Below, in pieces: positions 1-9,571 of a stretch of 64,000 nucleotides of DNA. The first letter of the stretch is position 1; the number at the start of each line of letters is the position of its first letter. Origin of the DNA: Lachnospiraceae bacterium (GTDB taxonomy: Bacteria > Bacillota > Clostridia > Lachnospirales > Lachnospiraceae); the NCBI GenBank assembly GCA_024691125.1, contig JAILNV010000016.1, positions 62,001 to 126,000 of the forward strand. Direction: 5' to 3'. Under the pieces are notes generated by a model. It ran no database searches. It was not told where the DNA came from and was given only the letters and a program-made list of their open reading frames with translations. A program made the translations under genes and the position numbers.

Positions 1-542
1 GGTGCCGACTGAGGTTCCGGATCACCGAAAATGGGAGTGGTTACGGTATTAATGGGGCCCGGACCGAATACCGGATCCTCCTCAGGCTGTTCTGATGAGT
101 CGGAAAGAGCCGACATTGCCTGCTCGTATGATACCTCTTCCTCGGGCATGTCAAGATCACCGTCATAATCTTCTTCAATGATCTCTACTTCTTCGCCTTC
201 TTCAAGCTCTATGGGATTACCGTCTTCATCTACGTAAACCACTTCCTCGATGATTTCTTCCTCTTCGCCGTCGTAGTCTTCGTCGGATTCGACTTCCTCA
301 ACTATTTCTTCCACAACTTCTTCGTATTCTTCTTCAGGCTCGGCTTCCTGAACCGGTTCGGGTTCTGCCTGGGAGGCGTCATCCTCAAACTTGGCAAAAA
401 GATCGGAATAGTCATCGCTCTGCGTTGGAGATTCTTCTTCCTCCGCAGGAGCTGCCTGACCGGCTGCTGCAGCTTCCTCTTCAGGCATAAGCTCATTTAC
501 AGCCTGTGATAAATCCTCCTTAAAATCCTTGAAAAAACTCAT
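1..542 (-). CDS. Partial acidic low-complexity protein, N-terminus MSFFKDFKEDLSQAVNELMPEEE; possibly a bactofilin/polymer-forming cytoskeletal protein (C-terminus outside window)
   Basis: Manual translation from ATG (complement of 540-542), preceded by GGAGG, open to the window edge. Very Glu/Asp rich. Absent from the ORF track because it runs off the window. Bactofilin assignment rests only on the N-terminus. Confidence 0.5.
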   Translation of the reverse strand, partial: MSFFKDFKEDLSQAVNELMPEEEAAAAGQAAPAEEEESPTQSDDYSDLFAKFEDDASQAEPEPVQEAEPEEEYEEVVEEIVEEVESDEDYDGEEEEIIEEVVYVDEDGNPIELEEGEEVEIIEEDYDGDLDMPEEEVSYEQAMSALSDSSEQPEEDPVFGPGPINTVTTPIFGDPEPQSA

Positions 543-580
543 TTCACATCCTCCATTCTCTTATTTCGGGACGCCATCCC

Positions 581-1618
581 TTATTTTACATCTGGGTGTT
601 GTATAGGCTTCGTGTAATCGTCTATCGGAACGATTATATAGCCCTGAGCCTGTAATCCCTCTATTATTACAGGTAATGCTTCTACGGTTGTGGTCTTCTC
701 TTTCAGGTCATGGAACAATATCATAACCTCGTTCCTGTCTTCAGCGCTGTCAAGACCGTTTATACCGTCAAATACATTGTTGATTATCTGCTCCTTGGGA
801 AGTCTTACCGATTCCGCATCGCCGCTGTTTACATTCCAGTCGTAATAAACTATCCCACGCTTATCAAGTATATCTATAAATTCCTTCATGTCAATAGTGG
901 AAATATCATTCGAGCTTCCTCCCGGGAAACGGTATATATTAGGCGTATAACCCGTTATACTGTAAATCACATATTGAACATGATTAAGATCCGCCGTAAA
1001 AGAATCGGGTGACTCATATACCTCCGTATAAATGTGGGAAAAGGAATGCATTCCAAGCACATGTCCCTCACGCAGAATACGGTTATACTGTTCTTTATAT
1101 CCTTCGGCAAATCTTCCTATTACAAAGAAATTACCTTTTACATTATATTCATCAAGTATATCAAGTATTTTATCGGTATTCGGACTCGGACCGTCGTCAA
1201 ATGTAAGATATGCCCTCTTAACGGAGACCGTTGAATCTTTAACCGATTCGGAACTCTCCTCTGTTGTCTTCCTTAGCTCCTCAATCTCTTCCGAAACCAC
1301 AGGCCTGTTCTCACCGGAGGCTTCACTCGCATCGCCCTGAGCTTTATCCGACGCAGCGGCTTCCTCCTGCTCTGCAGCAAGATTTCTGTACGCCTCAAGC
1401 TGAAGCTGTGATATCAGAAGACTTTTGGCATCGCCGTCCATAACACTTTCCCTTGCGTTTCCGTTCGGATAGCAAAGTATCAGCGTAAGGATAACGGCAA
1501 TTACGAAAACGGCAATAAAACGTTTCCGCAATACTTTAACCCGATACACCATTCCTATTGTACCACAATCATCACCATTATTAAAAGTTTTTTTTTGTTT
1601 ACTTTTGTTTTTGCTCAT
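581..1618 (-). CDS. Polysaccharide deacetylase (NodB domain), membrane anchored
   Basis: N-terminal TM segment; RAYLTFDDGPSPNTDKILDILDEYNVKGNFFVIGR and HSFSH motifs. Confidence 0.9.
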   Translation of the reverse strand: MSKNKSKQKKTFNNGDDCGTIGMVYRVKVLRKRFIAVFVIAVILTLILCYPNGNARESVMDGDAKSLLISQLQLEAYRNLAAEQEEAAASDKAQGDASEASGENRPVVSEEIEELRKTTEESSESVKDSTVSVKRAYLTFDDGPSPNTDKILDILDEYNVKGNFFVIGRFAEGYKEQYNRILREGHVLGMHSFSHIYTEVYESPDSFTADLNHVQYVIYSITGYTPNIYRFPGGSSNDISTIDMKEFIDILDKRGIVYYDWNVNSGDAESVRLPKEQIINNVFDGINGLDSAEDRNEVMILFHDLKEKTTTVEALPVIIEGLQAQGYIIVPIDDYTKPIQHPDVK

Positions 1619-2513
1619 CTTTCTTCATATAATATATGAGTATGACGGCCGTAGCAAGGCATGGCAGACCGGCAACCACTCCTGCCGGAGTCGGTCCTAG
1701 CAGTAAATGTCCTCCCGATTTCGAAAAATATATTCCGATGGCGCTGAACCCGTTTATTGCCCCATGACCAATGACTGCCGGAATACAGGAGCCTGTTTTC
1801 AGAGTAACATAAGACAATAAAGTACCAATGGAAAAGCAAAACAAAACCATTGCCGCTATACCCGCAAACGGATAAAGGAAATAATCATATCCGTAATTAT
1901 GCCCCGCAACAATAAGGGGTGCATGCCACAGTCCCCAGATAACTCCCATAACTATCATCAGAGGTACGGACGACATCTTTTCTTTCAGTCCCTGGAGAAG
2001 ATATCCTCTCCAGCCCCACTCTTCTCCGAAACAGGTAACACAATTAAGAATCGGTGCTATGAGAATGCTTGTTATTGCCTGGGAAATTGCCTGAAGCCTC
2101 ATTCCCTCCGGTGTGATACCCGAAAGTCCCTGCTTTTCATATGTGTTTATTATATATTCCATTTCAGGGGAATAATCACCGGGGAAAATGATATAGTATA
2201 TAAAGCATCCGGCAAGCGTAAGGAGCACCGGTGCAAACCAGGCTATCAGATAATACTTATATCTGCCTTCCTTGACATTGAAGCTTATATTACTGTTTTT
2301 AAATTTCTCACCCGTAGCATATCTTGCCGCCAGTGCCGAAAGCGCCGGAAGAAACATCGCAAATGCGAGCCTCATGGATATTGAAGCAATTGAATACTGC
2401 GGATTATTCTTCAGAAATCTTATAACAAAAAAATACTCATATAAATAAGTGGAAACAAATACAAAGACAATATAAAGGATAACACCTTTCCCGTTTTCTT
2501 TTTCTTTATCCAT
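1599..2513 (-). CDS. CPBP family intramembrane metalloprotease
   Basis: CFGEEWGWRGYLLQGL, WGLWHAPL and GHGAINGFSA motifs, multiple TM segments. Start taken at MDKEKENGK; the ORF extends to 2621. Confidence 0.85.
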   Translation of the reverse strand: MDKEKENGKGVILYIVFVFVSTYLYEYFFVIRFLKNNPQYSIASISMRLAFAMFLPALSALAARYATGEKFKNSNISFNVKEGRYKYYLIAWFAPVLLTLAGCFIYYIIFPGDYSPEMEYIINTYEKQGLSGITPEGMRLQAISQAITSILIAPILNCVTCFGEEWGWRGYLLQGLKEKMSSVPLMIVMGVIWGLWHAPLIVAGHNYGYDYFLYPFAGIAAMVLFCFSIGTLLSYVTLKTGSCIPAVIGHGAINGFSAIGIYFSKSGGHLLLGPTPAGVVAGLPCLATAVILIYYMKKDEQKQK

Positions 2514-2726
2514 GATATTTACGCTTAAGCTCCCGCCTTTTTCGATCCCGTGGACCGTCCTTATTATCTCCCCTTGAAAACAACCACTATATATATTACA
2601 ATATTTATGCCGTATATACAAGAACTAGTTATTAACTAAAATTCACGGAGAAAGGTTCTTTTTTTCATCAAATCGCTCCAACATGTCACTTATTAATTTT
2701 TTTGTGATTTTTTCAACATAATCCTA

Positions 2727-2755
2727 TTGATTTTTTTTTTAAGTTATGAGATAAT
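2727..2755 (+). promoter_or_regulatory. SigA-type promoter TTGATT-N17-GATAAT upstream of the CAP-domain gene
   Basis: -35 at 2727-2732, -10 at 2750-2755, 17-bp spacer. Confidence 0.65.
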
Positions 2756-2823
2756 ATCTATGCAAAGTGGATCTTTGCGTGTAATTAGTGTGTTATAGGG
2801 TGTAAGATCCAAAGGAGGATATC

Positions 2824-3390
2824 ATGAAGAAAAAATCTCTTATAGGGATCATAGCAGGGGTAGTGCTTGTTCCCGTTGTGGCATGTGCAATCTTGTTGAA
2901 TTTCAAGGGTGTGGGTATCGGCGACAGTTCTGCTAAGCGTGATTTGGCTGAAATTGACAGTCAGACTACTTTCAGCATTGATGATGAAGCTATCGCTCTT
3001 GCCGCTTCTTCTGATTCAGACCAGGGCTTACGCAACATGGCTCTTGATGCTCTTGACGGTATCAATGCAGAGAGAGCTGCCAACGGACTGAAAGCCTTAA
3101 AGTGGGATGGTAACCTCGAAGCTGCATCCAGCGTTCGTGCTCAGGAATGTGAGATTTCATTCTCTCACACAAGACCGAATGGCAAGCCTTGGTATACCGT
3201 AAACAGTAAGGTTCAGGGTGGCGAGAATCTGGCATATGGGTTTGACAGCGCAGGTGAAGCGGTTGATGCATGGATGAACAGTCCTACGCATGCTGAGAAT
3301 ATCTTATGGCCTGAATTCACCAAATGTTCAATTTCCATCTATGCCGCAGATGACGGAACTTATTATTGGGCACAGGAATTCGGTTATTAA
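2824..3390 (+). CDS. CAP-domain (SCP-like) extracellular protein
   Basis: Signal/TM N-terminus; INAERAANGLKALKWDGNLEAAS...FSHTRPNGKPWYT...GENLAYG...WMNSPTHAENIL; RBS AAAGGAGG. Confidence 0.9.
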   Translation: MKKKSLIGIIAGVVLVPVVACAILLNFKGVGIGDSSAKRDLAEIDSQTTFSIDDEAIALAASSDSDQGLRNMALDALDGINAERAANGLKALKWDGNLEAASSVRAQECEISFSHTRPNGKPWYTVNSKVQGGENLAYGFDSAGEAVDAWMNSPTHAENILWPEFTKCSISIYAADDGTYYWAQEFGY

Positions 3391-3403
3391 GCCGGAATAC
3401 CTC

Positions 3404-3437
3404 AAAAAGAGACAGGTTTTAACCTGTCTCTTTTTTT
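3404..3437. terminator. Bidirectional intrinsic terminator between convergent CAP and DegV genes
   Basis: AAAAAGAGACAGGTT-TTAACCTGTCTCTTTTTT: GC-containing stem with A-tract and T-tract. Confidence 0.9.
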
Positions 3438-3443
3438 ATATTC

Positions 3444-4313
3444 CTATAGCTTTACTCTTTTGCTGATACCCACTCCCATGGCATTGGGACCTGTATGCGT
3501 AGATACCGAACAGGACAGTTCATCATAATAAACCTCAATATCCGGAAATGCTTCCTTAACGACCGAGCACCAGTTTCCCGCATCCATTTTGTTTATAAAG
3601 GATCCGGCAGTGCCTATTATAAGATCATCATGGCTTATACCGGCAAACCTTGTATTAAGCTCATTCTCAAGCTCTTCTATAATACGTCCGGCTGCCTTCT
3701 TTATTCCTCTTACCGCAGTTCTTACATCGAAAGCTTCTCCCGTAGTCCTGAGTATCGGCTTAATTCCGAGAACATTACCTACTGTTGCTGCCGTTGCATT
3801 CACACGCCCCGTTCTTTTAAGATAATTGAGATCTTCAACAGCAAGATAAACAACCGAATCATATGCAGTCTTTTCAAGTACGTTCTTTATCTCCGCTACG
3901 TTTTTCCCCGCTTCAGCCAAAAGAAGCGCATCCATGACAGACTGACGCTGTGTTACCGAAATCCGGTGGTTATCCGCTATCATAACTTTACCGTCATAAT
4001 CCTCGGCAAATGTCTTTGCATTCTGCGTTGAGCTGCTGAGTCCTGAAGACATCGGAATATACACTATCTCATCATATCCCGATTCGAGTATTTCGTCCCA
4101 CATATCAATGATATTCCCGGGCGAAGGCTGAGATGTCGATACTACCGCATCCGATGCAAGTATCTCAAAAAAACGTTCCTGCGTAAGATTCATATCTTCT
4201 ATGTATTCCCGGTCGTTGATTATCACGGGCATAGGCATACAGAATATCCCCAGTTCCTTTGCTTCATCTAACGAAATACCGCTGTTTGTATCGGTCATGA
4301 CCGCTACTTTCAT
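3444..4313 (-). CDS. DegV family protein (fatty-acid binding)
   Basis: MKVAVMTDTNSGISLDEAKELGI...TSQPSPGNIIDMWDEILESGYDEIVYIPMSSGLSSS; ORF extends to 4397. Confidence 0.9.
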   Translation of the reverse strand: MKVAVMTDTNSGISLDEAKELGIFCMPMPVIINDREYIEDMNLTQERFFEILASDAVVSTSQPSPGNIIDMWDEILESGYDEIVYIPMSSGLSSSTQNAKTFAEDYDGKVMIADNHRISVTQRQSVMDALLLAEAGKNVAEIKNVLEKTAYDSVVYLAVEDLNYLKRTGRVNATAATVGNVLGIKPILRTTGEAFDVRTAVRGIKKAAGRIIEELENELNTRFAGISHDDLIIGTAGSFINKMDAGNWCSVVKEAFPDIEVYYDELSCSVSTHTGPNAMGVGISKRVKL

Positions 4314-4380
4314 ATTTTTCTCCTCGTATAATATGTATTGCCCCCTCGGATCGAAACCTTTGATCGATCCTGCCGGTTCA

Positions 4381-5268
4381 TCAGTTCGTACGTTCATCTC
4401 CCCAGAAGAATACAGCTACAAGTCCCGGGCCTGTATGAGCTCCGATCGTGGTTCCTATATAATTAAGCTCTACCTTCCCTTTTACTCCGGGCAGCTTCTC
4501 CTCCATAAGACTGATAACTGCAAGCGCGTCCTCACGGCATCCCGCATGATTTACAAAAACCTTGCCCTGGTACTGTGCTCCTCCCTCGGCATGGAGCAGC
4601 ATCTGTTCAACACAGGCTTCCATTACCTTCTTTTTGGTCCTTATCTTGTATCTTGGGATAAGCTTTCCCTCATCATTTACATTAAGCAGCGGACATATGT
4701 TAAGCATATTTCCGAAGAATCCCGAAACCTTGCTCACTCTCCCCCCTCTTACAAGGTATGTAAGATCGCCTGTATAAAACCAGTGGTGAACCTTCAGTCT
4801 GTTTTTCATTACAAAATCAGCAAGCTCGTCAATCGTTTTACCTTCATCTCTTAAATCCGCAAGCTTATCCATAAAAAGCCCGTATCCTCCGCTTGCTGCA
4901 AGAGAATCGATAACTATGATCTTTCTGTCGGGATATTTCGCAAGCATATCGTCTCTGGCAATATTGGCAGAATTGATGGTTCCAGAAATCCCGCTTGAAA
5001 GGCACAGATGGATTATATCCTTTCCGTTCGAAAGATACTTATCAAAGTGGGTAATATATTCCTCTACATTAAGCTGGGAAGTCTTTGTTTCCTCTCCTTC
5101 AGCCATCCTTCTGTAGAATTCATCAAAGCTCATCGAATGACCCAGATCGTCCAGATACATTTTGCCGCCTATATAGAAATGAAAGCAGCAGTAAGCAATA
5201 TTTCTCCTTTTAAAATATTCTTCCGGCATATCTGCGGTCGAGCAGCAGCTTAATACATAATCTCCCAT
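4381..5268 (-). CDS. DegV family protein (fatty-acid binding), second copy
   Basis: KTSQLNVEEYITHFDKYLSNGKDIIHLCLSSGISGT...GAHTGPGLVAVFF. Confidence 0.9.
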   Translation of the reverse strand: MGDYVLSCCSTADMPEEYFKRRNIAYCCFHFYIGGKMYLDDLGHSMSFDEFYRRMAEGEETKTSQLNVEEYITHFDKYLSNGKDIIHLCLSSGISGTINSANIARDDMLAKYPDRKIIVIDSLAASGGYGLFMDKLADLRDEGKTIDELADFVMKNRLKVHHWFYTGDLTYLVRGGRVSKVSGFFGNMLNICPLLNVNDEGKLIPRYKIRTKKKVMEACVEQMLLHAEGGAQYQGKVFVNHAGCREDALAVISLMEEKLPGVKGKVELNYIGTTIGAHTGPGLVAVFFWGDERTN

Positions 5269-5301
5269 TTAATGATCCCCTTTCCGTTACTGCAGACTTG
5301 T

Positions 5302-6054
5302 CTACCTGCTCCTTGTGATTATCTTTGCTATTTCTTCATATCCGGCACCTGCCGGTATCTTAAATACTCCGTTCTGTATCCGCTTGTCATAGCCGTTTTT
5401 GCATAAATAATCGTCGAAATCCGCTGCATTATCCACTAAACCGCTCTTCTGCAGCAGTCCGGCCACTCCCGGCGAAGAAGCTCCCTTTGAAATCTCGAGA
5501 GTATATGTTTCCGTGCTTTTTGTATCTTCCTTTGCTTCTTCCTCTGCTTCTTGCTTTACTTCTTGCTGTACTTCTTCTTTTACTTCTTCCTTTGCTTCCT
5601 CTTTTACTTCTGCTTTTGCTTCTTCTTTTTCTTCTTCCTTTGTTTCTTCTTTTGCCTCTTCATTATCCGAAGATGATGAAGCATTCATTCCCATAGCTGC
5701 AAGCCTGTCTTCATTTTCATATGGATCTGCTTTATCCGCAGCGTTCTGATTTTCTGTATCTTCCTTTACTTCTTCCGTCTCAGTCGTTTTTGAACCGGTT
5801 GTATCTGAAGGAACAGTTACCTTTTCGGTTTGCTCAACCGGATCGGGATTCAACTGTACAACAGGAGTCGGAGTACTGTCGGCAGATGGTCTTACCAGCA
5901 CTGAATCTTCTTCCACCATTCCCAGCTCCGCCGCTCTGAGTTTCACCTCTTCATCTGTCATGGTCTTACGGCTGTATGACATGGCTATGCCCATAAGCAC
6001 CGCTGATATGAACAGCCCGCAGCCGAATCCTCTTAAATAACTCTTTAGCTGCAT
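5302..6054 (-). CDS. Membrane-anchored protein with E/K-rich repeat linker and C-terminal MltG/YceG-like (LysM-like) domain
   Basis: N-terminal TM; (E-E-A/V-K-E)n linker; C-terminus LEISKGASSPGVAGLLQKSGLVDNAADFDDYL...GVFKIPAGAGYEEIAKII resembles the N-terminal part of endolytic transglycosylase. Confidence 0.65.
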   Translation of the reverse strand: MQLKSYLRGFGCGLFISAVLMGIAMSYSRKTMTDEEVKLRAAELGMVEEDSVLVRPSADSTPTPVVQLNPDPVEQTEKVTVPSDTTGSKTTETEEVKEDTENQNAADKADPYENEDRLAAMGMNASSSSDNEEAKEETKEEEKEEAKAEVKEEAKEEVKEEVQQEVKQEAEEEAKEDTKSTETYTLEISKGASSPGVAGLLQKSGLVDNAADFDDYLCKNGYDKRIQNGVFKIPAGAGYEEIAKIITRSR

Positions 6055-6060
6055 TTATTC

Positions 6061-6732
6061 CTACCTCTCAAACAGATCCAACACAAGGTTGACCTCACCT
6101 ACTCCAAGATTAAGCTCCTTGGCTATCTCCACAGCAGTCCGTCCACTCTTATGAAGCTCTATTATCTTACGGTTATTGTTATCAGGCTCCAGATCGGCCA
6201 CAGTTGCAGCCTCTACTCTGTCTATCCTGCTGTTGTCAAATGCCTCGAATTCATCACTGAAACTGTCCATAGAACCTTCCTGTTGCCGTGCTGTCTGCTG
6301 TACCGCCTGTTCCGCTGCTGATTTTCCTGCATCCTCTACCTCTTTTGCCGCAGCCTCGGCCTTGCGCACGGTATTCTTCAGATCCGTCTGCTTGTCGGTC
6401 AACATATCATAAAGGAACATTACCTCTTTATGGCTCTTGTTTATCTCGTCCATGATCGTATTCGAGTATTCACTCACGGCCATGATCTTCTCATTGGAGA
6501 TTTTTTCAAGACCTCTCTCAGCCTTCTCCATGGCATACTCGATAGAACTGTCGGCAGCCTCCTTAACCTTAAGGTTCATACTGTCCAGTTCCCTCTCGGT
6601 AATCCGTCTGACCTGATTTTTCAACGTTTCTTCGTCATAAATCTGTTCATCCTGTTCCTTGTCCTTTATCAGAAAACTCAGACAAAAAATAATCACTCCG
6701 ACTATAAGGAGTGTTATTTCCATAGGGGTCAT
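6061..6732 (-). CDS. DUF6115-like protein: TM + coiled coil + C-terminal HTH-like motif; SwrB-like by position and architecture
   Basis: TM at N-terminus, coiled coil, C-terminal KIIELHKSGRTAVEIAKELNLGVGEVNLVLDLFER; lies downstream of fliA. Confidence 0.6.
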   Translation of the reverse strand: MTPMEITLLIVGVIIFCLSFLIKDKEQDEQIYDEETLKNQVRRITERELDSMNLKVKEAADSSIEYAMEKAERGLEKISNEKIMAVSEYSNTIMDEINKSHKEVMFLYDMLTDKQTDLKNTVRKAEAAAKEVEDAGKSAAEQAVQQTARQQEGSMDSFSDEFEAFDNSRIDRVEAATVADLEPDNNNRKIIELHKSGRTAVEIAKELNLGVGEVNLVLDLFER

Positions 6733-6769
6733 ATTCCTTCTCCTACTCTGTTATTCTTTGAAACAATCA

Positions 6770-7081
6770 TTATATCTTCAGATCAAAGCCTGATGAAGCC
6801 GACTTAACCCGTACTACTCCATCCTTTTCTTTTGCCTTCTTATCCTTACGTCTTATATCAAAATACTCGTTCTTACCCTTCTCCTTAGCATCATGACGGG
6901 TGTCTGTTCCGTCACTTTGTGAAGTGGTCTGAACGGTATATGCCTCCTCATCCCGTTTTACATCCATCTGGTTCTGTACATTTGCATTGTCAAGCGCTGC
7001 TTTATTATCCTCGTTGTGCCTTAAGCCGGCTATATCCTGCGTTCTGGATATAACAGCGTTCATTTCGATAGGACTTATCAT
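6770..7081 (-). CDS. Small hypothetical protein in fla/che operon
   Basis: Co-directional ORF tightly packed between fapA and the SwrB-like gene. Confidence 0.7.
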   Translation of the reverse strand: MISPIEMNAVISRTQDIAGLRHNEDNKAALDNANVQNQMDVKRDEEAYTVQTTSQSDGTDTRHDAKEKGKNEYFDIRRKDKKAKEKDGVVRVKSASSGFDLKI

Positions 7082-7102
7082 ATGTACTCTCTCCTGTATA
7101 CG

Positions 7103-8704
7103 TCAAAGAGCTTTAATCCTTACGTCCGCTCCTTCTTTTACAAACCTTGAATGTTGAGCCGGAGTTTTCAGCTGAAGGAATACTTCGCTAATGGTAATGC
7201 GTGTACCGGGATAAGCGCATCCGGAAACCTTGATCACCGATTCACTGTCCGTATCATCCATTTTGGACAGATAGTCTTCATACTCATCCATCTGTTTTGC
7301 AACTGTTTCACTAAGCTGTTTGTAATCATCAGACATCTGTCTAAGATTCCGCTGCTGATCCGGTGTAAGCTTATCACCCTTCTTGACACGCATCATCAGA
7401 GTGGCAAGAACAGGCTTTATCTGACCAAGCTTTTTATTATTCTCTTTTATGGCCTGCTCCATTGCTGCTGCCTTAAGCTTAACTGTAGGATCCGCCCCGA
7501 CCTGAATATCGGTATCAACACCCATCTCGGAACCTATCGTCTTAGCCTCAACATCTCCTAGCGCATGTATGCTTCCGCCTGTTATGAAGCCCTTCTTTCC
7601 GGTAACCACAACATCCGACTTGCTAATTATATTACTATGCAGGATTGCCTCCGAATGAACATACCCGACTGCTTCAACCGTAGAATTCTCAATAAATTTG
7701 GCTATAACATTCCGGCCGGCTACAAGCTTTCCGCGCCCCATGCCATTCATTCCGCGTGCGATTATTATATCTCCGCCGGCTTCCACATAAGCGCCTTCCA
7801 CGACTCCCTTGACATCCACGTTGCCGCTTGCCTTCACGGAAAATCCGGCCTTGACATTACCTGCGACATTAACATCGCCGTCATATTCTATGTTTCCTGT
7901 TGATGTATCAACATCGTTAACATGATAAACATTCGATACAAATACTTTATTGTCTACAAGAGATACATCACCGCTTATTCCGGAAATGAGCTCAAGACCG
8001 TTATCCGAAACCTTAAGGTTCAATCCATAACTGAACCTGGGCTCATATACCTCTCTTGGCGGAATCTCGGTACCGTATACATCCTTACCGTTCTTTCCGT
8101 ATTGAGCCGGTATAAGTCTGGCAACCACATCTCCTGCCTTACATAAGCTTATCATCTCAAGGTTGAAGAAATCTACCGTTCCGTCTTCCTTAAGCTTCGG
8201 TCTTGTATTTGGATCCGTGTTAAACAGGTACTCTATGCTTCCGTCGCAGCCTTCAACCGGCTTCTCACCCTCAGCTATTATATAATCCGTACAATATTTT
8301 TTTTCTTTAAAGAAACTGTCTATTGCATCATCATGAATGCCATAACATATTTTTTTGAACTTAAGATCATTTATAAGCTCTTCCTTCTTAAGCTCCATTC
8401 CACCGTCGGATCCCGGAAAAAAGCGGGCTGTACAACGCATCCTGTCATCAGAAACCAACAATTCATAACTTTCGGATACTGCATGGCAGGGCTTACTGTC
8501 AAGCTTTATCTCACACTTACCGCCCTCTGCACTTTGAATTGCTTTCGCAACCTCAACCTTATCTACTACCTGGCCGTGCCTTATGAGATACTCCTGCATT
8601 TCACCAAACGAAAATGCATCACCGTTTCCCTGTGGCGGTATAAGTTCAAGATAAGTCCCGTCGTTCTTTATTCGAAGTCTGAAATACGCATTCTGATCAC
8701 CCAT
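7103..8704 (-). CDS. FapA family protein (DUF342)
   Basis: Repetitive beta-helix segment: GNIEYDGDVNVAGNVKAGFSVKASGNVDVKGVVEGAYVEAGGDIIIARGMNG. Confidence 0.9.
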   Translation of the reverse strand: MGDQNAYFRLRIKNDGTYLELIPPQGNGDAFSFGEMQEYLIRHGQVVDKVEVAKAIQSAEGGKCEIKLDSKPCHAVSESYELLVSDDRMRCTARFFPGSDGGMELKKEELINDLKFKKICYGIHDDAIDSFFKEKKYCTDYIIAEGEKPVEGCDGSIEYLFNTDPNTRPKLKEDGTVDFFNLEMISLCKAGDVVARLIPAQYGKNGKDVYGTEIPPREVYEPRFSYGLNLKVSDNGLELISGISGDVSLVDNKVFVSNVYHVNDVDTSTGNIEYDGDVNVAGNVKAGFSVKASGNVDVKGVVEGAYVEAGGDIIIARGMNGMGRGKLVAGRNVIAKFIENSTVEAVGYVHSEAILHSNIISKSDVVVTGKKGFITGGSIHALGDVEAKTIGSEMGVDTDIQVGADPTVKLKAAAMEQAIKENNKKLGQIKPVLATLMMRVKKGDKLTPDQQRNLRQMSDDYKQLSETVAKQMDEYEDYLSKMDDTDSESVIKVSGCAYPGTRITISEVFLQLKTPAQHSRFVKEGADVRIKAL

Positions 8705-8765
8705 ATGCTTCCTCCCGCTGCTCTTATTCTTCCTGTCACCCGATCATTCATCCGGCTTACTGCTG

Positions 8766-9533
8766 TTATGAGTTTATAAGTACTCCCATGTACTTACCCA
8801 TCTTTCCACGCATCTTGTTGAGAGCTTTGGTATGAAGCTGGGATATGCGTGACTCCGACACCTCCAACACGTTACTTATTTCCTTAAGCGTAAGATCCTC
8901 ATAATAATACATCAGGATTACCTGGCGTTCCTTTTCGGTCAGCTGATCCATTGATTCCTTCAGGACTATCTTAAGCTCCTCTTTTTCTACAGCTTCCTCC
9001 GGCAGATCATAACGTGATACAGTTGAGCTCTCGCTTATATCATTGGCACCGGATTCGGTAAATTCATCCAGTGATATGATATTGGTGACCTTCATCTGTG
9101 ACTGCCAGTCATCATATTCCTCACTTGAAATACCCAGCGCCTGTGATATTTCCTCATCCGTAGCTGTCCGCCCGGTTTTGCTTTCGATATCTTTTATGGC
9201 ATTGGATATATCCCGCTGACGTTTCCTTACTGTCCGCGGGATCCAATCCATTTTTCTTATCTGGTCAAGTATGGCGCCTCTTATACGAAGACTCGCATAT
9301 GTTTCGAACTTCACTTCCTTGCATGCATCGAACTTGTCTATCGCATCTATAAGTCCGAATATGCCATAGCTTACCAAATCGTCGTATTCAACGTTATATC
9401 CCAGATACATGGACAACCTGCCTGCAACGACCTTTACGAGCGGCGCATACTCCAATATTATTTTTTCTCTCAGCTCACGGGTCGGATTCTTGGCATAATC
9501 AGCCCAAAGCTTAAGCCTGCCTGCATCGTCCAT
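8766..9533 (-). CDS. fliA: RNA polymerase sigma factor FliA/SigD (sigma-28)
   Basis: YDDLVSYGIFGLIDAIDKFD, FETYASLRIRGAILDQIRKMDWIPRTVR, LKEISNVLEVSESRISQLHTKAL. Confidence 0.95.
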   Translation of the reverse strand: MDDAGRLKLWADYAKNPTRELREKIILEYAPLVKVVAGRLSMYLGYNVEYDDLVSYGIFGLIDAIDKFDACKEVKFETYASLRIRGAILDQIRKMDWIPRTVRKRQRDISNAIKDIESKTGRTATDEEISQALGISSEEYDDWQSQMKVTNIISLDEFTESGANDISESSTVSRYDLPEEAVEKEELKIVLKESMDQLTEKERQVILMYYYEDLTLKEISNVLEVSESRISQLHTKALNKMRGKMGKYMGVLINS

Positions 9534-9571
9534 ATGTCACTCCGTTTTATTTACCCTTCTGCTCTGATGTC

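Noticed and set aside
302-496. 64-aa Lys/Arg-rich minus ORF
   Set aside because: Out-of-frame shadow of the acidic ORF ending at the window edge.
1899-2384. 161-aa plus ORF
   Set aside because: Antisense to the CPBP protease gene, no domain.
3444-5268. Tandem DegV genes as a novelty
   Set aside because: Multiple DegV paralogs are common in Firmicutes.
5487-5696. Leucine-rich plus-strand ORF
   Set aside because: Antisense of the E/K repeat (CTT/CTC codons complementary to GAA/AAG); artefact.
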